Shown here piece after piece: positions 6,553-15,881 of a stretch of 64,000 nt of DNA. This stretch comes from Butyricicoccus porcorum (GTDB taxonomy: Bacteria; Bacillota; Clostridia; Oscillospirales; Butyricicoccaceae), in the NCBI RefSeq assembly GCF_002157465.1, contig NZ_NHOC01000004.1:20640-84639 (forward strand), given 5' to 3'. A program made the position numbers and the translations under genes. Position 1 is the stretch's first letter. Each line of letters opens with the position of its first letter. The notes under the pieces were generated by a model that saw only the letters and a list, made by a program, of their open reading frames with translations, was not told the DNA's origin and searched no databases.

Positions 6553-8214
6553 TTATAAATTTTGAAGGGTGTTGATAATCGCAGGAATGAACTGTTTTTT
6601 GCGCGAAACCAGACCGGGCAGCTCAAGTGGCTTGCTCGTGTCGACATCCCTGTTAAATGAACGCGACAACACTTCCGGCGCATCCTTTCCCGCAAACAAA
6701 ACCTCACTCGACTGGTCAAGAATATTGGTGACAAGATAAAATACCATGTCCACATCCTCATGTTCCAGCACCGACTCCAGATATCCTGACAGCATATTCT
6801 TCGCAGCCTCACGGTTTTTCTCACTGACATAACTGCCCTGACCAACGCCAAAGCGTGTCTTTCCACTGACAAAGATTTTATAGTCCTGCAGCAGCAGCTG
6901 TTCGGCGGTCTTGCCTTCCAGATTTTCGCCCGCTTCAAACATCTCTGTCGCAAGCGCTTCCACTTCAACGCCCGCAATGCTCGCAAGCTGCCTTGCCGCA
7001 TATTCATCCTGCGGTGTACAAGTCGGAGAACGGAAAATCAAGGTATCCGACAGAATGGCACTGCACAGGATTCCCGCAATATTCGGTTCTATTTCCACAT
7101 TGTATTCCTGATACATCTGGAATACAATGGTCGCCGTACAGCCGACCGGCTGATTGCGGAAATACACCGGGCCATTGGTTTCCAGATTGCCAATGCGGTG
7201 ATGATCGATAATTTCAAGAATTTCTGCATCCTCAAAGCCATCGACACACTGCGTTTTTTCATTGTGATCGACTAGAATGAGCTGTTTCCGCTGTAAATTC
7301 AACAAATTACGGCGGGAAATGACACCCTGATAGATGCCTGCCTTATCCACAACAGGAAAGTAATTGTGACGCACCTGTCCCATGATCTTCCGCGCTTCTT
7401 CAACCGGGGTAGAGAGCTGAAACATAATCATGGAACGTGCCATGGGGTGGCAGATGGGAATACTCTGGTTAATCAGACAGGACGCCGCATACGTATCATA
7501 TGGCGTACTGATGACAGTACAGTTGTGCTCTTTCGCAATTTTGATAATGGTCTTTGCAATGTTCGGCGTCATGCAGACGACGAGACAGGCTGCCTCCAGT
7601 TCAATGGCACACAACTGTGCCTCATAGCGGTTTGCAACCAGAACAATGTCGCCCGGGTCTACCATATTTTCCATTGCCTCCGGGCTGCCTGCGGCAATGA
7701 CAATCTTGCCATGGTCAATGCGCATATCCGTCGAGCCGGTGACCAGCGTACCGTTGAGTGTTTCCACAATATTGGAAACCGACGTCTTCGCATTTGCAAC
7801 CGCATGCGGATCAAGGCTGTCCATATTCGCCATGGCCAGCCGTTTCAGAGTAATCAGGCCTTCCAGCTTGTTGTCACTGTTCGTGATCGGCAGCGTGGTA
7901 ATATCCTGATCTCGCATCGTCTCCCACGCGCGGCGCAGTGTCATCTGTCCGTCCACGCCATCGATATAACGGATATCAATATCTCGTACTTTTGCATGTA
8001 CATCCAGACAGATTCTGGGAGGTTTCATGTCAAATTTATTCAGTACAAACGCCGTTTCCTGATTGATTTCACCTGCACGGCGCGGTTCATATTCACGGTC
8101 TGTCGTGATATTTTTCAAATGTGCATAGGCAATGGCGGAACAGATCGAATCGGTATCCGGATTTTTATGGCCAATGACATTGACTGTACGCTGCAATTTA
8201 TTCTTTCGCCCCAT
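6553..8214 (-). CDS. ppaC: Manganese-dependent inorganic pyrophosphatase with CBS and DRTGG domains
   Basis: The enzyme splits pyrophosphate to two phosphates, pulling biosynthetic reactions forward. The family II core is split: the N-terminal DHH part carries VIGHKNPDTDS (His16, Asp20, Asp22 for metal), and IIDHHRIG marks the DHH site near the middle. Between them lie two CBS domains separated by a DRTGG domain, the layout of nucleotide-regulated CBS-PPases, which are inhibited by AMP/ADP and activated by diadenosine polyphosphates. The length of 553 residues fits this subgroup. The ATG at 8214 follows AGGAGGAG; upstream in-frame codons have no better site. Confidence 0.93.
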   Translation of the reverse strand: MGRKNKLQRTVNVIGHKNPDTDSICSAIAYAHLKNITTDREYEPRRAGEINQETAFVLNKFDMKPPRICLDVHAKVRDIDIRYIDGVDGQMTLRRAWETMRDQDITTLPITNSDNKLEGLITLKRLAMANMDSLDPHAVANAKTSVSNIVETLNGTLVTGSTDMRIDHGKIVIAAGSPEAMENMVDPGDIVLVANRYEAQLCAIELEAACLVVCMTPNIAKTIIKIAKEHNCTVISTPYDTYAASCLINQSIPICHPMARSMIMFQLSTPVEEARKIMGQVRHNYFPVVDKAGIYQGVISRRNLLNLQRKQLILVDHNEKTQCVDGFEDAEILEIIDHHRIGNLETNGPVYFRNQPVGCTATIVFQMYQEYNVEIEPNIAGILCSAILSDTLIFRSPTCTPQDEYAARQLASIAGVEVEALATEMFEAGENLEGKTAEQLLLQDYKIFVSGKTRFGVGQGSYVSEKNREAAKNMLSGYLESVLEHEDVDMVFYLVTNILDQSSEVLFAGKDAPEVLSRSFNRDVDTSKPLELPGLVSRKKQFIPAIINTLQNL

Positions 8215-8414
8215 GTAGCTTTCTCCTCCTGTGCATTTTCTCACTCTTCATGTAATTATATCGTAATTCACTGTGCAGCAAAAGTCAACCGTGTGCGCCA
8301 TGGATTTTCCCAGTTTTTTGTCCTTTCTTCTGAATTCAGGCAAATTTCCCTTGACATTATTGTGTATTATTGTCAAACTGGTATTGTAACATCTTGCAAC
8401 AGGAGAACAACGCT

Positions 8415-9716
8415 ATGAACCGAACAACTTCCTCATCCAAAAAGCAACGAGCACAACGGTGCCGGCGGAACCGACACCGTGCCTTTCTCCTTCTCTGCTG
8501 TGTGGTGCTGCTGGTTTCCGCCGCCGGCATCATCCATGCCCTGTCCGGCAGCAAAGAACGCCAATCCGACCAGCAACCGGAAAAATATGCAGCCGCAGGA
8601 ACAATCCGCAAATCCGCAGCGACTCTCGAAAAATACCAGCCGGCAAGTGTCTCTCTGATTGCGGTCGGCGATAATCTGATTCACAACACTCTGCTGAAGG
8701 ATGCGTATGAAGGCGGAGGTTCGTATGATTTTACACCATTTTATGAGGACATCAAGCCGTATATACAGGCAGCTGACATTGCCATTGTCAACCAGGAATC
8801 CCCTCTCGGCACAGGAACACCCTCCGGGTATCCGAGCTTCAATACACCGCAGGCGTGTGGGGATGCATTGATCGATGCCGGTTTTGATGTGGTGTCCCAC
8901 GCCAACAACCACGCAATGGACTCCGGCTCCAGCGCAGTGTATGACACGCTGGATTTTTGGGACAGCCGGGCAGACAGCGGTGTGATCCGTATCGGCATTG
9001 CACGTGATGCAGAAGACCGCGCCAAAGTTCGCTATCTCGAGCGAAACGGCATAAAAATCGGTTTTCTGGCCTATACCTATGGACTGAACGGCTATTCTCT
9101 GCCGGATACCAATCCCGACCTCGTTTCACTGATTGACAAAGAAAAAATTGCTGCTGAGCTGGCAGCAGTCAGGGAGCAATGCGACGCAGTTGTTGTGCTG
9201 ATGCACTGGGGGGAAGAATATCAGACCGTCGAAAACAGTGAGCAAAACGAACTCGCGGAATTTCTGACGGAAAACGGCGCGACGCTGATTATCGGTGGAC
9301 ATCCACATGTCTGCCAGCCATGCGAATGGATTGAATCAGAAAATGGTAACCGCGCGTTCTGTATCTATTCGACCGGGAATTTTATTTCTGCGCAGAATCA
9401 GACCAATACCATGGTGGAGGCCATGCTCCAGGTGACACTCACCCGCCAGAAAGATGGCTCCGTTGTCGTCGAAAATCCGGGCGTCATGCCGCTGGTCTGC
9501 TATTTCAATTCCAGCTGGCGCGGCTACCGTGTCGTTCCTTTGGATGATTATACAGAGTCCATGGCATCCTCTCATGCACTCGCAGGGCGCTGCCAGATGA
9601 GTCCCGCCCATCTGCGCAGTGTTGCCGCAGAAATTTTTGGAGAATATGTAATTGGCAGCACAATCCCGGTCACCTATGCCGCCGAAGAGGAACCGGCATC
9701 CAATACTGCCGCATAA
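8415..9716 (+). CDS. CapA-family (PgsA-like) metallophosphatase-fold protein, membrane anchored
   Basis: CapA/PgsA proteins take part in poly-gamma-glutamate or related surface polymer export, though many clostridial members have no assigned role. The 433-residue protein has a basic N-terminus and one membrane segment at about 24-42 (FLLLCCVVLLVSAAGIIHAL), then the extracytoplasmic CapA domain. Family motifs are visible in order: AVGDNLIHN, VNQESPLG, SHANNHAMD, MHWGEEY, GGHPHVCQP and STGNFISAQ. The ATG at 8415 is chosen because AGGAGA precedes it. No capBC genes are nearby, so the gene acts alone here. Confidence 0.88.
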   Translation: MNRTTSSSKKQRAQRCRRNRHRAFLLLCCVVLLVSAAGIIHALSGSKERQSDQQPEKYAAAGTIRKSAATLEKYQPASVSLIAVGDNLIHNTLLKDAYEGGGSYDFTPFYEDIKPYIQAADIAIVNQESPLGTGTPSGYPSFNTPQACGDALIDAGFDVVSHANNHAMDSGSSAVYDTLDFWDSRADSGVIRIGIARDAEDRAKVRYLERNGIKIGFLAYTYGLNGYSLPDTNPDLVSLIDKEKIAAELAAVREQCDAVVVLMHWGEEYQTVENSEQNELAEFLTENGATLIIGGHPHVCQPCEWIESENGNRAFCIYSTGNFISAQNQTNTMVEAMLQVTLTRQKDGSVVVENPGVMPLVCYFNSSWRGYRVVPLDDYTESMASSHALAGRCQMSPAHLRSVAAEIFGEYVIGSTIPVTYAAEEEPASNTAA

Positions 9717-9755
9717 CCTGACCGCCATAGCTGTGCTGTTTTCCCGCGCAAATGA

Positions 9756-9784
9756 TTGCAATGCTTCGACAAATACGGTATAAT
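9756..9784 (+). promoter_or_regulatory. Sigma-A type promoter of the cysteine synthase gene
   Basis: TTGCAA, a 17-bp spacer and TATAAT lie 73 bp before the start codon. The leader contains a GCCCGC/GCGGGC hairpin at about 9817-9838 just ahead of the ribosome binding site. Confidence 0.75.
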
Positions 9785-9856
9785 ATTTCTTTGATGTGGC
9801 AACATGCGAAATAATTGCCCGCGCCGGCAGTGCGGGCTTATAGAGGAAGGATATCA

Positions 9857-10786
9857 ATGATTTATAACAACGTACTCGAAGCCATGGGACATACGCCGGT
9901 CATCCGGCTGAACCATATGACGGCGCCGGACAGCGCAGATGTCCTCGTCAAATTTGAAGGACTGAACGTCGGTGGCTCTATTAAAACGCGTACAGCGTAC
10001 AATATGATCGCTGAAGCAGAGGAAAAAGGCCTGATCGGCCCGGATTCCATCATCGTCGAGCCGACCAGCGGCAACCAGGGCATCGGCCTCGCACTCATCG
10101 GTGCTGTTCGCGGCTATCAGGCCATCATCGTCATGCCGGATTCGGTCAGCGAGGAGCGCCGCAAGCTGGTGCGCCATTACGGCGCCGAAGTCATCCTCAT
10201 CCATGATGACGGCGATATTGGCAAATGCATTGACGAATGCCTGAACACGGCACTGCGCATGGCAGCGGAAAACCCGAAGGTCTATGTCCCGCAGCAGTTT
10301 GAAAATCCGGCCAACCCGGAAGTACATCGCAACCAGACCGCGCTGGAAATTCTGGCGCAGGTGGACGGTCCGATTGACGGCTTCTGCTCCGGCATCGGTA
10401 CGGGCGGCACCATCACCGGCATCGGCGAAGTACTGCGTGAGAAAAACCCGCATATGACCATCTGGGCGGTCGAGCCGGAAAACGCCGCAATTCTCGCAGG
10501 CGGTACCGTCGGTACCCATCTGCAAATGGGCATCGGCGACGGCCTGATTCCCGGCATCCTCAACACTGGCATTTATGATGATATCTATATCGTCACCGAT
10601 GAGGAAGCCATCACGACCGCAAAGGATCTTGCCCGCAAAGAGGGCCTGATGTGCGGCATTTCCAGCGGCACCAATGTTGCTGCAGCCTGTAAGCTCGCAA
10701 AGAAGCTCGGCCCCGGCAAAACAGTCGTCACTGTCCTGCCGGACACAGCCGAACGCTATTTCAGTACCCCGCTGTTCGATGAATAA
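9857..10786 (+). CDS. cysK: Cysteine synthase family protein (O-acetylserine sulfhydrylase-like)
   Basis: These PLP enzymes make L-cysteine from O-acetylserine and sulfide. The 309-residue protein has the fold-type II pattern: the PLP lysine is K43 in GGSIKTRTA, the substrate loop is TSGNQG (69-74), and the phosphate-binding loop is GTGGTITG. The C-terminal ISSGTN is also conserved. The lysine context (NVGGSIKTR) differs from the NPGGSVKDR of standard CysK, so the substrate may differ somewhat. The start is the ATG at 9857 behind GAGGAAGG, not an upstream in-frame ATG at 9815. It has its own promoter and terminator and is monocistronic. Confidence 0.88.
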   Translation: MIYNNVLEAMGHTPVIRLNHMTAPDSADVLVKFEGLNVGGSIKTRTAYNMIAEAEEKGLIGPDSIIVEPTSGNQGIGLALIGAVRGYQAIIVMPDSVSEERRKLVRHYGAEVILIHDDGDIGKCIDECLNTALRMAAENPKVYVPQQFENPANPEVHRNQTALEILAQVDGPIDGFCSGIGTGGTITGIGEVLREKNPHMTIWAVEPENAAILAGGTVGTHLQMGIGDGLIPGILNTGIYDDIYIVTDEEAITTAKDLARKEGLMCGISSGTNVAAACKLAKKLGPGKTVVTVLPDTAERYFSTPLFDE

Positions 10787-10801
10787 TACACCAGTCACCC
10801 C

Positions 10802-10834
10802 ATCCCGCGTGCCCGGCACGCGGGATTTTTTTTT
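10802..10834 (+). terminator. Terminator of the cysteine synthase gene
   Basis: ATCCCGCGTGC pairs with GCACGCGGGAT and is followed by nine T. Confidence 0.92.
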
Positions 10835-10894
10835 GCACTGCACAGGTATCGTTTTCCTCTATCCGGCAGATACTGTGTTTTGAGGTGAAGCGAC

Positions 10895-11320
10895 ATGAAA
10901 GATGACTGTACCCTGCTCAACCATATCCGGCAAACCACAGAAATGGGAGTCGAAGGCATTGACTCCGTAATGGAATATGCAGACGGTTCATTCCGCCAGG
11001 CACTGGAACAGCAGCGCACCGAATACCGCAAGCTGCACGACTCCGCCGACACTCTTCTCCGCCGGCACAACGGCGTACCGGAGGATCTCAGCTCATTTGC
11101 CAAATGGTCAAGTGAATTGTCTGCCGGGCTGAAAACCATGATGGATTCCTCTCAGTCCAACCTCGCACGCATGATGATCGAGGGCAGCACGATGGGCGTC
11201 ACCAAGAGCCTGCAAACCATGAAGACCTGTGATGTACGCGACAAGGCGGTATCCAATCTCGCAGAAAAACTGCTGGCGACGGAACAGGCCAACATCGACC
11301 AGATGAAAACCTTCCTGTAA
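10895..11320 (+). CDS. Small helical protein, possibly ferritin-like four-helix bundle
   Basis: The 141-residue protein is almost entirely helical and hydrophilic, with no signal or membrane segment. It ends in LLATEQANIDQMKTFL, which resembles the last helix of the ferritin-like DUF2383 group seen in Clostridia, but no metal-binding residues stand out, so the assignment is tentative. GAGGTGA precedes the ATG. The gene lies alone between the cysteine synthase terminator and the shared hairpin at 11324-11352. Confidence 0.75.
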   Translation: MKDDCTLLNHIRQTTEMGVEGIDSVMEYADGSFRQALEQQRTEYRKLHDSADTLLRRHNGVPEDLSSFAKWSSELSAGLKTMMDSSQSNLARMMIEGSTMGVTKSLQTMKTCDVRDKAVSNLAEKLLATEQANIDQMKTFL

Positions 11321-11352
11321 AAAGGAACCGGGGCATAAAAGCCCCGGTTCCT
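11319..11352 (-). terminator. Terminator between convergent genes
   Basis: GGAACCGGGGC pairs with GCCCCGGTTCC. The T-run lies on the minus strand, so it mainly serves the radical SAM gene; the hairpin may also stop the + strand transcript. Confidence 0.85.
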
Positions 11353-11369
11353 CGGTCGTTGTACGATGT

Positions 11370-12779
11370 TTACTGATTTTTTCTGCACCGCTTGTAGTTT
11401 TCATACCGCGGCTGCTTGTGCTGCTTTTCATTCCAGATTTCATCTGCACATACCGCCCACTCCTGTGCATAGTGTTCACACTTTGCGCACAGGTGTTCGG
11501 CGCTCTCAGGAGACTGCAAATCGGTGGACTTTGCGCCGGATTCCTTTACAATGCGCTGCAAAATTTCTGGATTCTCCAGCATCGGACACGGCCGCAGATG
11601 GTTTTCATTGAACGGCTGGTTGTTGTAGTACGCCATGAACAGCGGCTGCTTGAGTGCCTCGAGAATGGAGCACTCGTGGATATTCGCGCCGGAGTAATGG
11701 ATAAACACGCACGGCTCACAATCGCCGTTTGCATTGATATGGAAATAGTTTCTGCCGCCTGCAATGCAGCCGCCGACAAATTCACCGTCGTTCTGGAAGT
11801 CCATGCAGAACAGCTGCTTGCCGCCGGTCAGACCGCGAATCTCGCGGACACGGTGCAGCATATACTTGCGCTGCTCCATTGTCGGCAGCAGGTCAGGCGC
11901 TGCCTCGTTGCCGACCGGCATATAGTGGAAGTACAGCGAATACCGGCAGCCCTTTTCAATAATCATATCGAGGAACTCGTCACTGGTGACGGTCTCGATA
12001 TTCGCTCTCGTATAGCAAATTGATGTGCCGAAAATCAGACCGTTCGCCTTAAGCAGGTCAAACGCATGCATGACCTTGTCGAACACACCTGCGCCGCGGC
12101 GCAGGTCATTGACATCGGTAAAGCCCTCCAGGCTGATCGCAAGCATCAGGTTGCCGACGCGCTTCATGTCATCGCAGAATGCCTGGTCAACCAGCGTGCC
12201 GTTGGTATATGCGAAAAACTCGCAATCGTTGTGCTTCTCGCACAGGCGGATGACATCCGCCTTGCGGACAAGCGGTTCGCCGCCGGTCAGCATATAAAAA
12301 TAAACACCGAGTTCCTTGCCTTGCGTGACAATACGATCCATATCGTCAAACGAAAGGTTCATGCGGTTGCCATATTCGGCAGCCCAGCAGCCGGTACAGT
12401 GCAGGTTGCATGCCGTGGTCGGATCCATCAGGATCAGCCACGGGATGTTGCACTGATGCACCTCACGCATTTTTCGGATGGTTTTTGTTCCATGCAAAAA
12501 TGCCTCAAAGCCCAAATTCAGCGCCGTCATTTTGATGACATGCGGATCGAGCTCATCCAGCGCGCGATATGCATACTGTACCCACTTGTTGTCCGGGTCC
12601 TGAATCATGTTGCGAACCGAATTGTAGTTTTCCTCGGTAAATGTATCACCCATAAACTTTTCAGCCAGATCGACAATTTTGAGCAATGCCTGCTCCCGGT
12701 CCCGCCGAACATATTTCAGAGCACCATCAATTGCGACACCGAAAGCCGCACGCTCCGCCTTATGCTTCAGGGTATCCAT
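11370..12779 (-). CDS. Radical SAM protein with SPASM-like C-terminal cysteines
   Basis: Radical SAM enzymes use a [4Fe-4S] cluster to cleave S-adenosylmethionine and start radical chemistry. The cluster motif CNLHCTGC gives Cys124, Cys128 and Cys131, and TGGEPL is the SAM-binding GGE. About 110 helical residues precede the barrel. The C-terminal part has many cysteines (CIAGG, GDCEPC, CPM, CAKC, CADE) as in SPASM/twitch proteins with auxiliary clusters, which often act on peptides or anaerobic sulfatases. The substrate is unknown, and no precursor peptide or sulfatase is nearby. The ATG at 12779 follows AGAGGTGAT. Confidence 0.88.
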   Translation of the reverse strand: MDTLKHKAERAAFGVAIDGALKYVRRDREQALLKIVDLAEKFMGDTFTEENYNSVRNMIQDPDNKWVQYAYRALDELDPHVIKMTALNLGFEAFLHGTKTIRKMREVHQCNIPWLILMDPTTACNLHCTGCWAAEYGNRMNLSFDDMDRIVTQGKELGVYFYMLTGGEPLVRKADVIRLCEKHNDCEFFAYTNGTLVDQAFCDDMKRVGNLMLAISLEGFTDVNDLRRGAGVFDKVMHAFDLLKANGLIFGTSICYTRANIETVTSDEFLDMIIEKGCRYSLYFHYMPVGNEAAPDLLPTMEQRKYMLHRVREIRGLTGGKQLFCMDFQNDGEFVGGCIAGGRNYFHINANGDCEPCVFIHYSGANIHECSILEALKQPLFMAYYNNQPFNENHLRPCPMLENPEILQRIVKESGAKSTDLQSPESAEHLCAKCEHYAQEWAVCADEIWNEKQHKQPRYENYKRCRKNQ

Positions 12780-12901
12780 GATAATCACCTCTAACCTTAA
12801 ATTTGTCTTATCATAGCACCATTTCCGACAGAATTCAACAATTTCTTTTTTAAACCGGACGTTTTAAAAATTTTGTCCAATAATCGTAACTTTTTTATCA
12901 G

Positions 12902-12934
12902 AAAAATGACCAATCTTAAATTTTGGTCATTTTT
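12902..12934 (-). terminator. Terminator of the pdxST operon
   Basis: AAAAATGACCAA pairs with TTGGTCATTTTT, symmetric with A- and T-runs on both sides. It lies about 60 bp after pdxT. Nothing else is seen in 12780-12992 beyond the upstream region of the radical SAM gene. Confidence 0.75.
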
Positions 12935-12992
12935 CCATCACTCTGCGGGAAGACTTTTTGTTGCCCAACACGAATGCATATTCTGTTGAATT

Positions 12993-13583
12993 TTATGCCG
13001 CGCCATTGGCCAGATGTTCGCGCACCATGGAAAGAAAATACTGGTGTACGGCTGTGCTGTCCCCCAGCTCCGGGTGGAATGCGGTCACAAGCTGCATGTC
13101 CTGCCGTGCTGCGACAATCCTGCCGTCGACAGTCGCAAGAACCTCCGTGCCCTCGCCCACAGATGCAATATATGGCGCACGGATAAAGGTCATCGGGATG
13201 TTGCCCGCATCCGCAAACGGTGCGCAGGTGAAAAAGCTGCCCAACTGTCTGCCATAGGCGTTGCGGCAGGCCGTGATATGCATAGTTGCAATATGACGGC
13301 GGCTGTCGTTTTCCATGTCCTCCGCCAGCAGGAGCAGCCCCGCGCAGGTGCCAAACACCGGCAGTCCGGCGCGGATCTTTTCCCGCAGCGTGTCGAGCAT
13401 GCCCAGCTCACGCAGCAGTTTGCCCATCGCAGTCGATTCGCCGCCGGGCAAAATCAGACCATCCAGCGGCTGATTGAGATCCTCGGCACAGCGCAATTCC
13501 ACAGTCCGTGCACCCAGCTGCTCCATCCGGTGCTCATGCTCGATGAATGCGCCCTGTACGGCGAGCACGCCAATGGTTATCAT
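12993..13583 (-). CDS. pdxT: Pyridoxal 5'-phosphate synthase glutaminase subunit
   Basis: PdxT frees ammonia from glutamine and channels it to PdxS in the DXP-independent vitamin B6 route. The 196-residue protein is a class I amidotransferase with GGES (47-50), the nucleophile Cys80 in [10 protein letters not shown], and His170/Glu172 in FHPEL. It overlaps the end of pdxS by four bases (ATGA), which is typical for this pair. Confidence 0.96.
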   Translation of the reverse strand: MITIGVLAVQGAFIEHEHRMEQLGARTVELRCAEDLNQPLDGLILPGGESTAMGKLLRELGMLDTLREKIRAGLPVFGTCAGLLLLAEDMENDSRRHIATMHITACRNAYGRQLGSFFTCAPFADAGNIPMTFIRAPYIASVGEGTEVLATVDGRIVAARQDMQLVTAFHPELGDSTAVHQYFLSMVREHLANGAA

Positions 13584-14452
13584 TGTCCGCGCGCCTCCAT
13601 AATCAGCTCAATCTCGTCCGCATTGATGCCGACCATCGCCTCGCCGAGGTCTTCGGACAGCTCTGCCAGCTTATAGGGGTCATTGAAGTTCGTGACAGCC
13701 TGTACGATGGCAGTGGCACGTTTTTCCGGATTGCCGGACTTGAAGATACCGGAGCCGACAAAGACGCCCTCTGCACCCAGCTGCATCATCAGCGCTGCAT
13801 CTGCCGGAGTCGCAACACCACCTGCGGCGAAATTGACAACCGGAAGGCGGCCGGTCTCATGTACCTGGAGCAGCAGATCCAGCGGAACCTGAAGCTGCTT
13901 TGCTGCCTCGAACAGCTCATCCGGCTGCATGGATGCAACGCGGCGAATCTCGCTCATCATCTTGCGCATATGGCGTACCGCCTGTACAACGTCACCGGTG
14001 CCCGGCTCGCCCTTGGTTCGGATCATGGATGCACCCTCGGCAATGCGGCGCAGTGCCTCGCCGAGATCACGCGCGCCGCAGACAAACGGCACCTTAAACT
14101 TCGTCTTGTCAATATGATATACATCATCCGCCGGAGAAAGAACCTCGGATTCGTCGATGTAGTCGATTTCAATTGCCTCGAGAATCTGTGCCTCGACAAT
14201 GTGGCCGATGCGAACCTTCGCCATGACCGGGATGGAAACCGCTTCCTGAATGCCGCGGATCATCTTCGGATCACTCATGCGAGATACACCGCCTGCCGCG
14301 CGGATATCCGCCGGAATGCGCTCGAGTGCCATGACCGCGCAGGCACCTGCCTGCTCTGCAATCTTCGCCTGTTCCGGCGTAGTAACGTCCATAATAACGC
14401 CGCCCTTCAGCATCTGGGCAAGCTGCTTGTTCAATTCATAACGTTCAGACAT
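13580..14452 (-). CDS. pdxS: Pyridoxal 5'-phosphate synthase lyase subunit
   Basis: PdxS condenses ribose 5-phosphate, glyceraldehyde 3-phosphate and ammonia to PLP. The 290-residue TIM-barrel protein is highly conserved: [20 protein letters not shown] near the start, the Schiff-base lysine K79 in [10 protein letters not shown], the second lysine region around [13 protein letters not shown], and [19 protein letters not shown]. The operon is pdxS-pdxT with no MocR-type regulator next to it. A TATAAT-like -10 is seen on the minus strand at 14509-14514. Confidence 0.97.
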   Translation of the reverse strand: MSERYELNKQLAQMLKGGVIMDVTTPEQAKIAEQAGACAVMALERIPADIRAAGGVSRMSDPKMIRGIQEAVSIPVMAKVRIGHIVEAQILEAIEIDYIDESEVLSPADDVYHIDKTKFKVPFVCGARDLGEALRRIAEGASMIRTKGEPGTGDVVQAVRHMRKMMSEIRRVASMQPDELFEAAKQLQVPLDLLLQVHETGRLPVVNFAAGGVATPADAALMMQLGAEGVFVGSGIFKSGNPEKRATAIVQAVTNFNDPYKLAELSEDLGEAMVGINADEIELIMEARGQ

Positions 14453-14508
14453 ACTGATCCCTCACATAATTTATTGGTAGCAATCGCGCGGTTTTTACTT
14501 TGGTCTCC

Positions 14509-14514
14509 ATTATA
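14509..14514 (-). promoter_or_regulatory. Possible -10 box for pdxST
   Basis: TATAAT on the minus strand lies about 57 bp before pdxS. The -35 is weak, so this is tentative. Confidence 0.4.
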
Positions 14515-14687
14515 TCATGAACTGTGCTTAAATAAATATCCAATTTTTACATTTTTCGCATGCACAGTTTTGTTGCTCCACATACCTCTCCCCCTGTGTT
14601 TTTTCGCACCGCTACATTGATTGCATGAGTATTTTATGATATGATAATTGTGTTATATGGATATGAATGGGAAGGTGGTGCCTGTAA

Positions 14688-15104
14688 ATGGAACAGACAG
14701 AGCAAAAACAGGATGAACAGGCTGTACAGGCTGCGCACGATTCCGCAGGCAAGATACCGACGACTCCCGTTTCCAACGGCGATGTGCGCCTCATCTGGAA
14801 GCTCAAGGGCACCGGGAAAAAGGCGCGGCGTCAGGTCATTGAGGAATGTGTCAAGGGGCAGCCCGCGTTTATCATCTGTGATTCCAACGGAGCTAACTGC
14901 ACCGTCATCACGGAGGAAGGTGAGGAAATCGGCCGCCTGAACGACAGGGATTCCAAAACCTACCATGAATTTGTGGAGAAGCATCCGCACCACATCTATA
15001 TCAAACGGATTCGCTTTGACGTAGACAAGCCGCGCGTCAAAATCCTCCTCATCGTGCACGAGAAACCGCCGTACCCGCTGAACGAACTGCACGCCAATTC
15101 CTGA
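14688..15104 (+). CDS. Hypothetical protein, possible HIRAN-like small domain
   Basis: The 138-residue protein has a low-complexity, Gln/Glu-rich first 25 residues and then a compact beta-rich part (DVRLIWKLKGTGKKARRQVI ... AFIICDSNGANCTVITEEGE ... IGRLNDRDSKTYHEF). The pattern of a strand, a GxPA segment, an Asn-Gly turn and an iGxL motif is loosely like HIRAN domains, which bind DNA ends, but the similarity is weak and I do not assign a function. The ATG follows AAGGTGGTG. It is monocistronic, convergent with kdpE. Confidence 0.72.
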   Translation: MEQTEQKQDEQAVQAAHDSAGKIPTTPVSNGDVRLIWKLKGTGKKARRQVIEECVKGQPAFIICDSNGANCTVITEEGEEIGRLNDRDSKTYHEFVEKHPHHIYIKRIRFDVDKPRVKILLIVHEKPPYPLNELHANS

Positions 15105-15115
15105 CAGAAAAAAAG

Positions 15116-15158
15116 AAACCTGAGACCGTCCGCACGCTGCGAATTGCCTCAGGTTTTT
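15116..15158. terminator. Bidirectional terminator between convergent genes
   Basis: AAACCTGAG pairs with CTCAGGTTT across a 20-odd base loop, with T-runs on both strands. It serves both the gene at 14688 and kdpE. Confidence 0.8.
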
Positions 15159-15182
15159 ATATTTATCATTGTATTGTCGGTT

Positions 15183-15881
15183 TTATTCCTCCGCCATACG
15201 GTAACCGACACCGATTTCCGTGCGGATATAGTACGGTTCTGCCGGGTTCGGCTCGAGCTTGCGCCGGATATGTGCCATGTTGACGCGCAGAATGCGATTG
15301 TTGTCGGTCGCATACGGCCCCCAGATGCGGCTGATGATGTAATCATAGGTCAGCACGCGGCCGGGTCGGCGGGCGATCAGCTCGACAATCTTATATTCAA
15401 TCTGGGTCAGATGGACAATTTCGCCGGCGAGCAGAACCTGTCTGCGCTCAAAATCTACCGTCAGGTCGCGCACCGTATAGCTGCCGCGCGGCAACTCATC
15501 GCCGGAATCCAGCTTCGCCTGATGGCGCAGTGCCGTGCGGATGCGCGCGAGCAGTTCCGAGGTGCCGAACGGCTTGGTGATGTAATCATCCGCTCCGAGG
15601 TCGAGTGCCTCTACCTTCTGGCTCTCCTCCTCTCGCGCTGACACGATAAGCACCGGAACCCCCGACCAACCGCGCAGCCAGCGCAGCAGCTCGAGACCGT
15701 CCATATCCGGCAGACCGAGGTCGAGGAGGATCAGGCTCGGGCAATGTGAATTGATAATAGACCGCGCAAGGCTTGCGGTCTCCGCCTGAAGCGTGTGGTA
15801 GCCGTTGGCGGTCAGGACAGTGGTCAGGACATGCGCAATCGGCTGTTCATCTTCTACAATTAAAATTGTTTCCCTGTTCAT
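15183..15881 (-). CDS. kdpE: Response regulator, KdpE-like (OmpR family)
   Basis: The 232-residue two-domain regulator has a receiver with the acidic pocket (VEDEQ at 10-13), phosphorylation site Asp54 in LLDLGLPDMDG, and the K in ADDYITKPFG. The C-terminal winged helix ends VGYRMAEE. Sequence character (VNMAHIRRKLEPNPAEPYYIRTE) is that of KdpE, which controls potassium uptake in other bacteria. It overlaps the kinase gene by four bases, so the two are made together. No kdpFABC transporter genes are in the window, so the target is open. Confidence 0.9.
   Translation of the reverse strand: MNRETILIVEDEQPIAHVLTTVLTANGYHTLQAETASLARSIINSHCPSLILLDLGLPDMDGLELLRWLRGWSGVPVLIVSAREEESQKVEALDLGADDYITKPFGTSELLARIRTALRHQAKLDSGDELPRGSYTVRDLTVDFERRQVLLAGEIVHLTQIEYKIVELIARRPGRVLTYDYIISRIWGPYATDNNRILRVNMAHIRRKLEPNPAEPYYIRTEIGVGYRMAEE

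Noticed and set aside
8350-8376. TTGACA...TGTCAA inverted repeat before the CapA gene
   Set aside because: Only six bases match on each side and the spacing does not fit a known operator; one arm is just a -35-like word.
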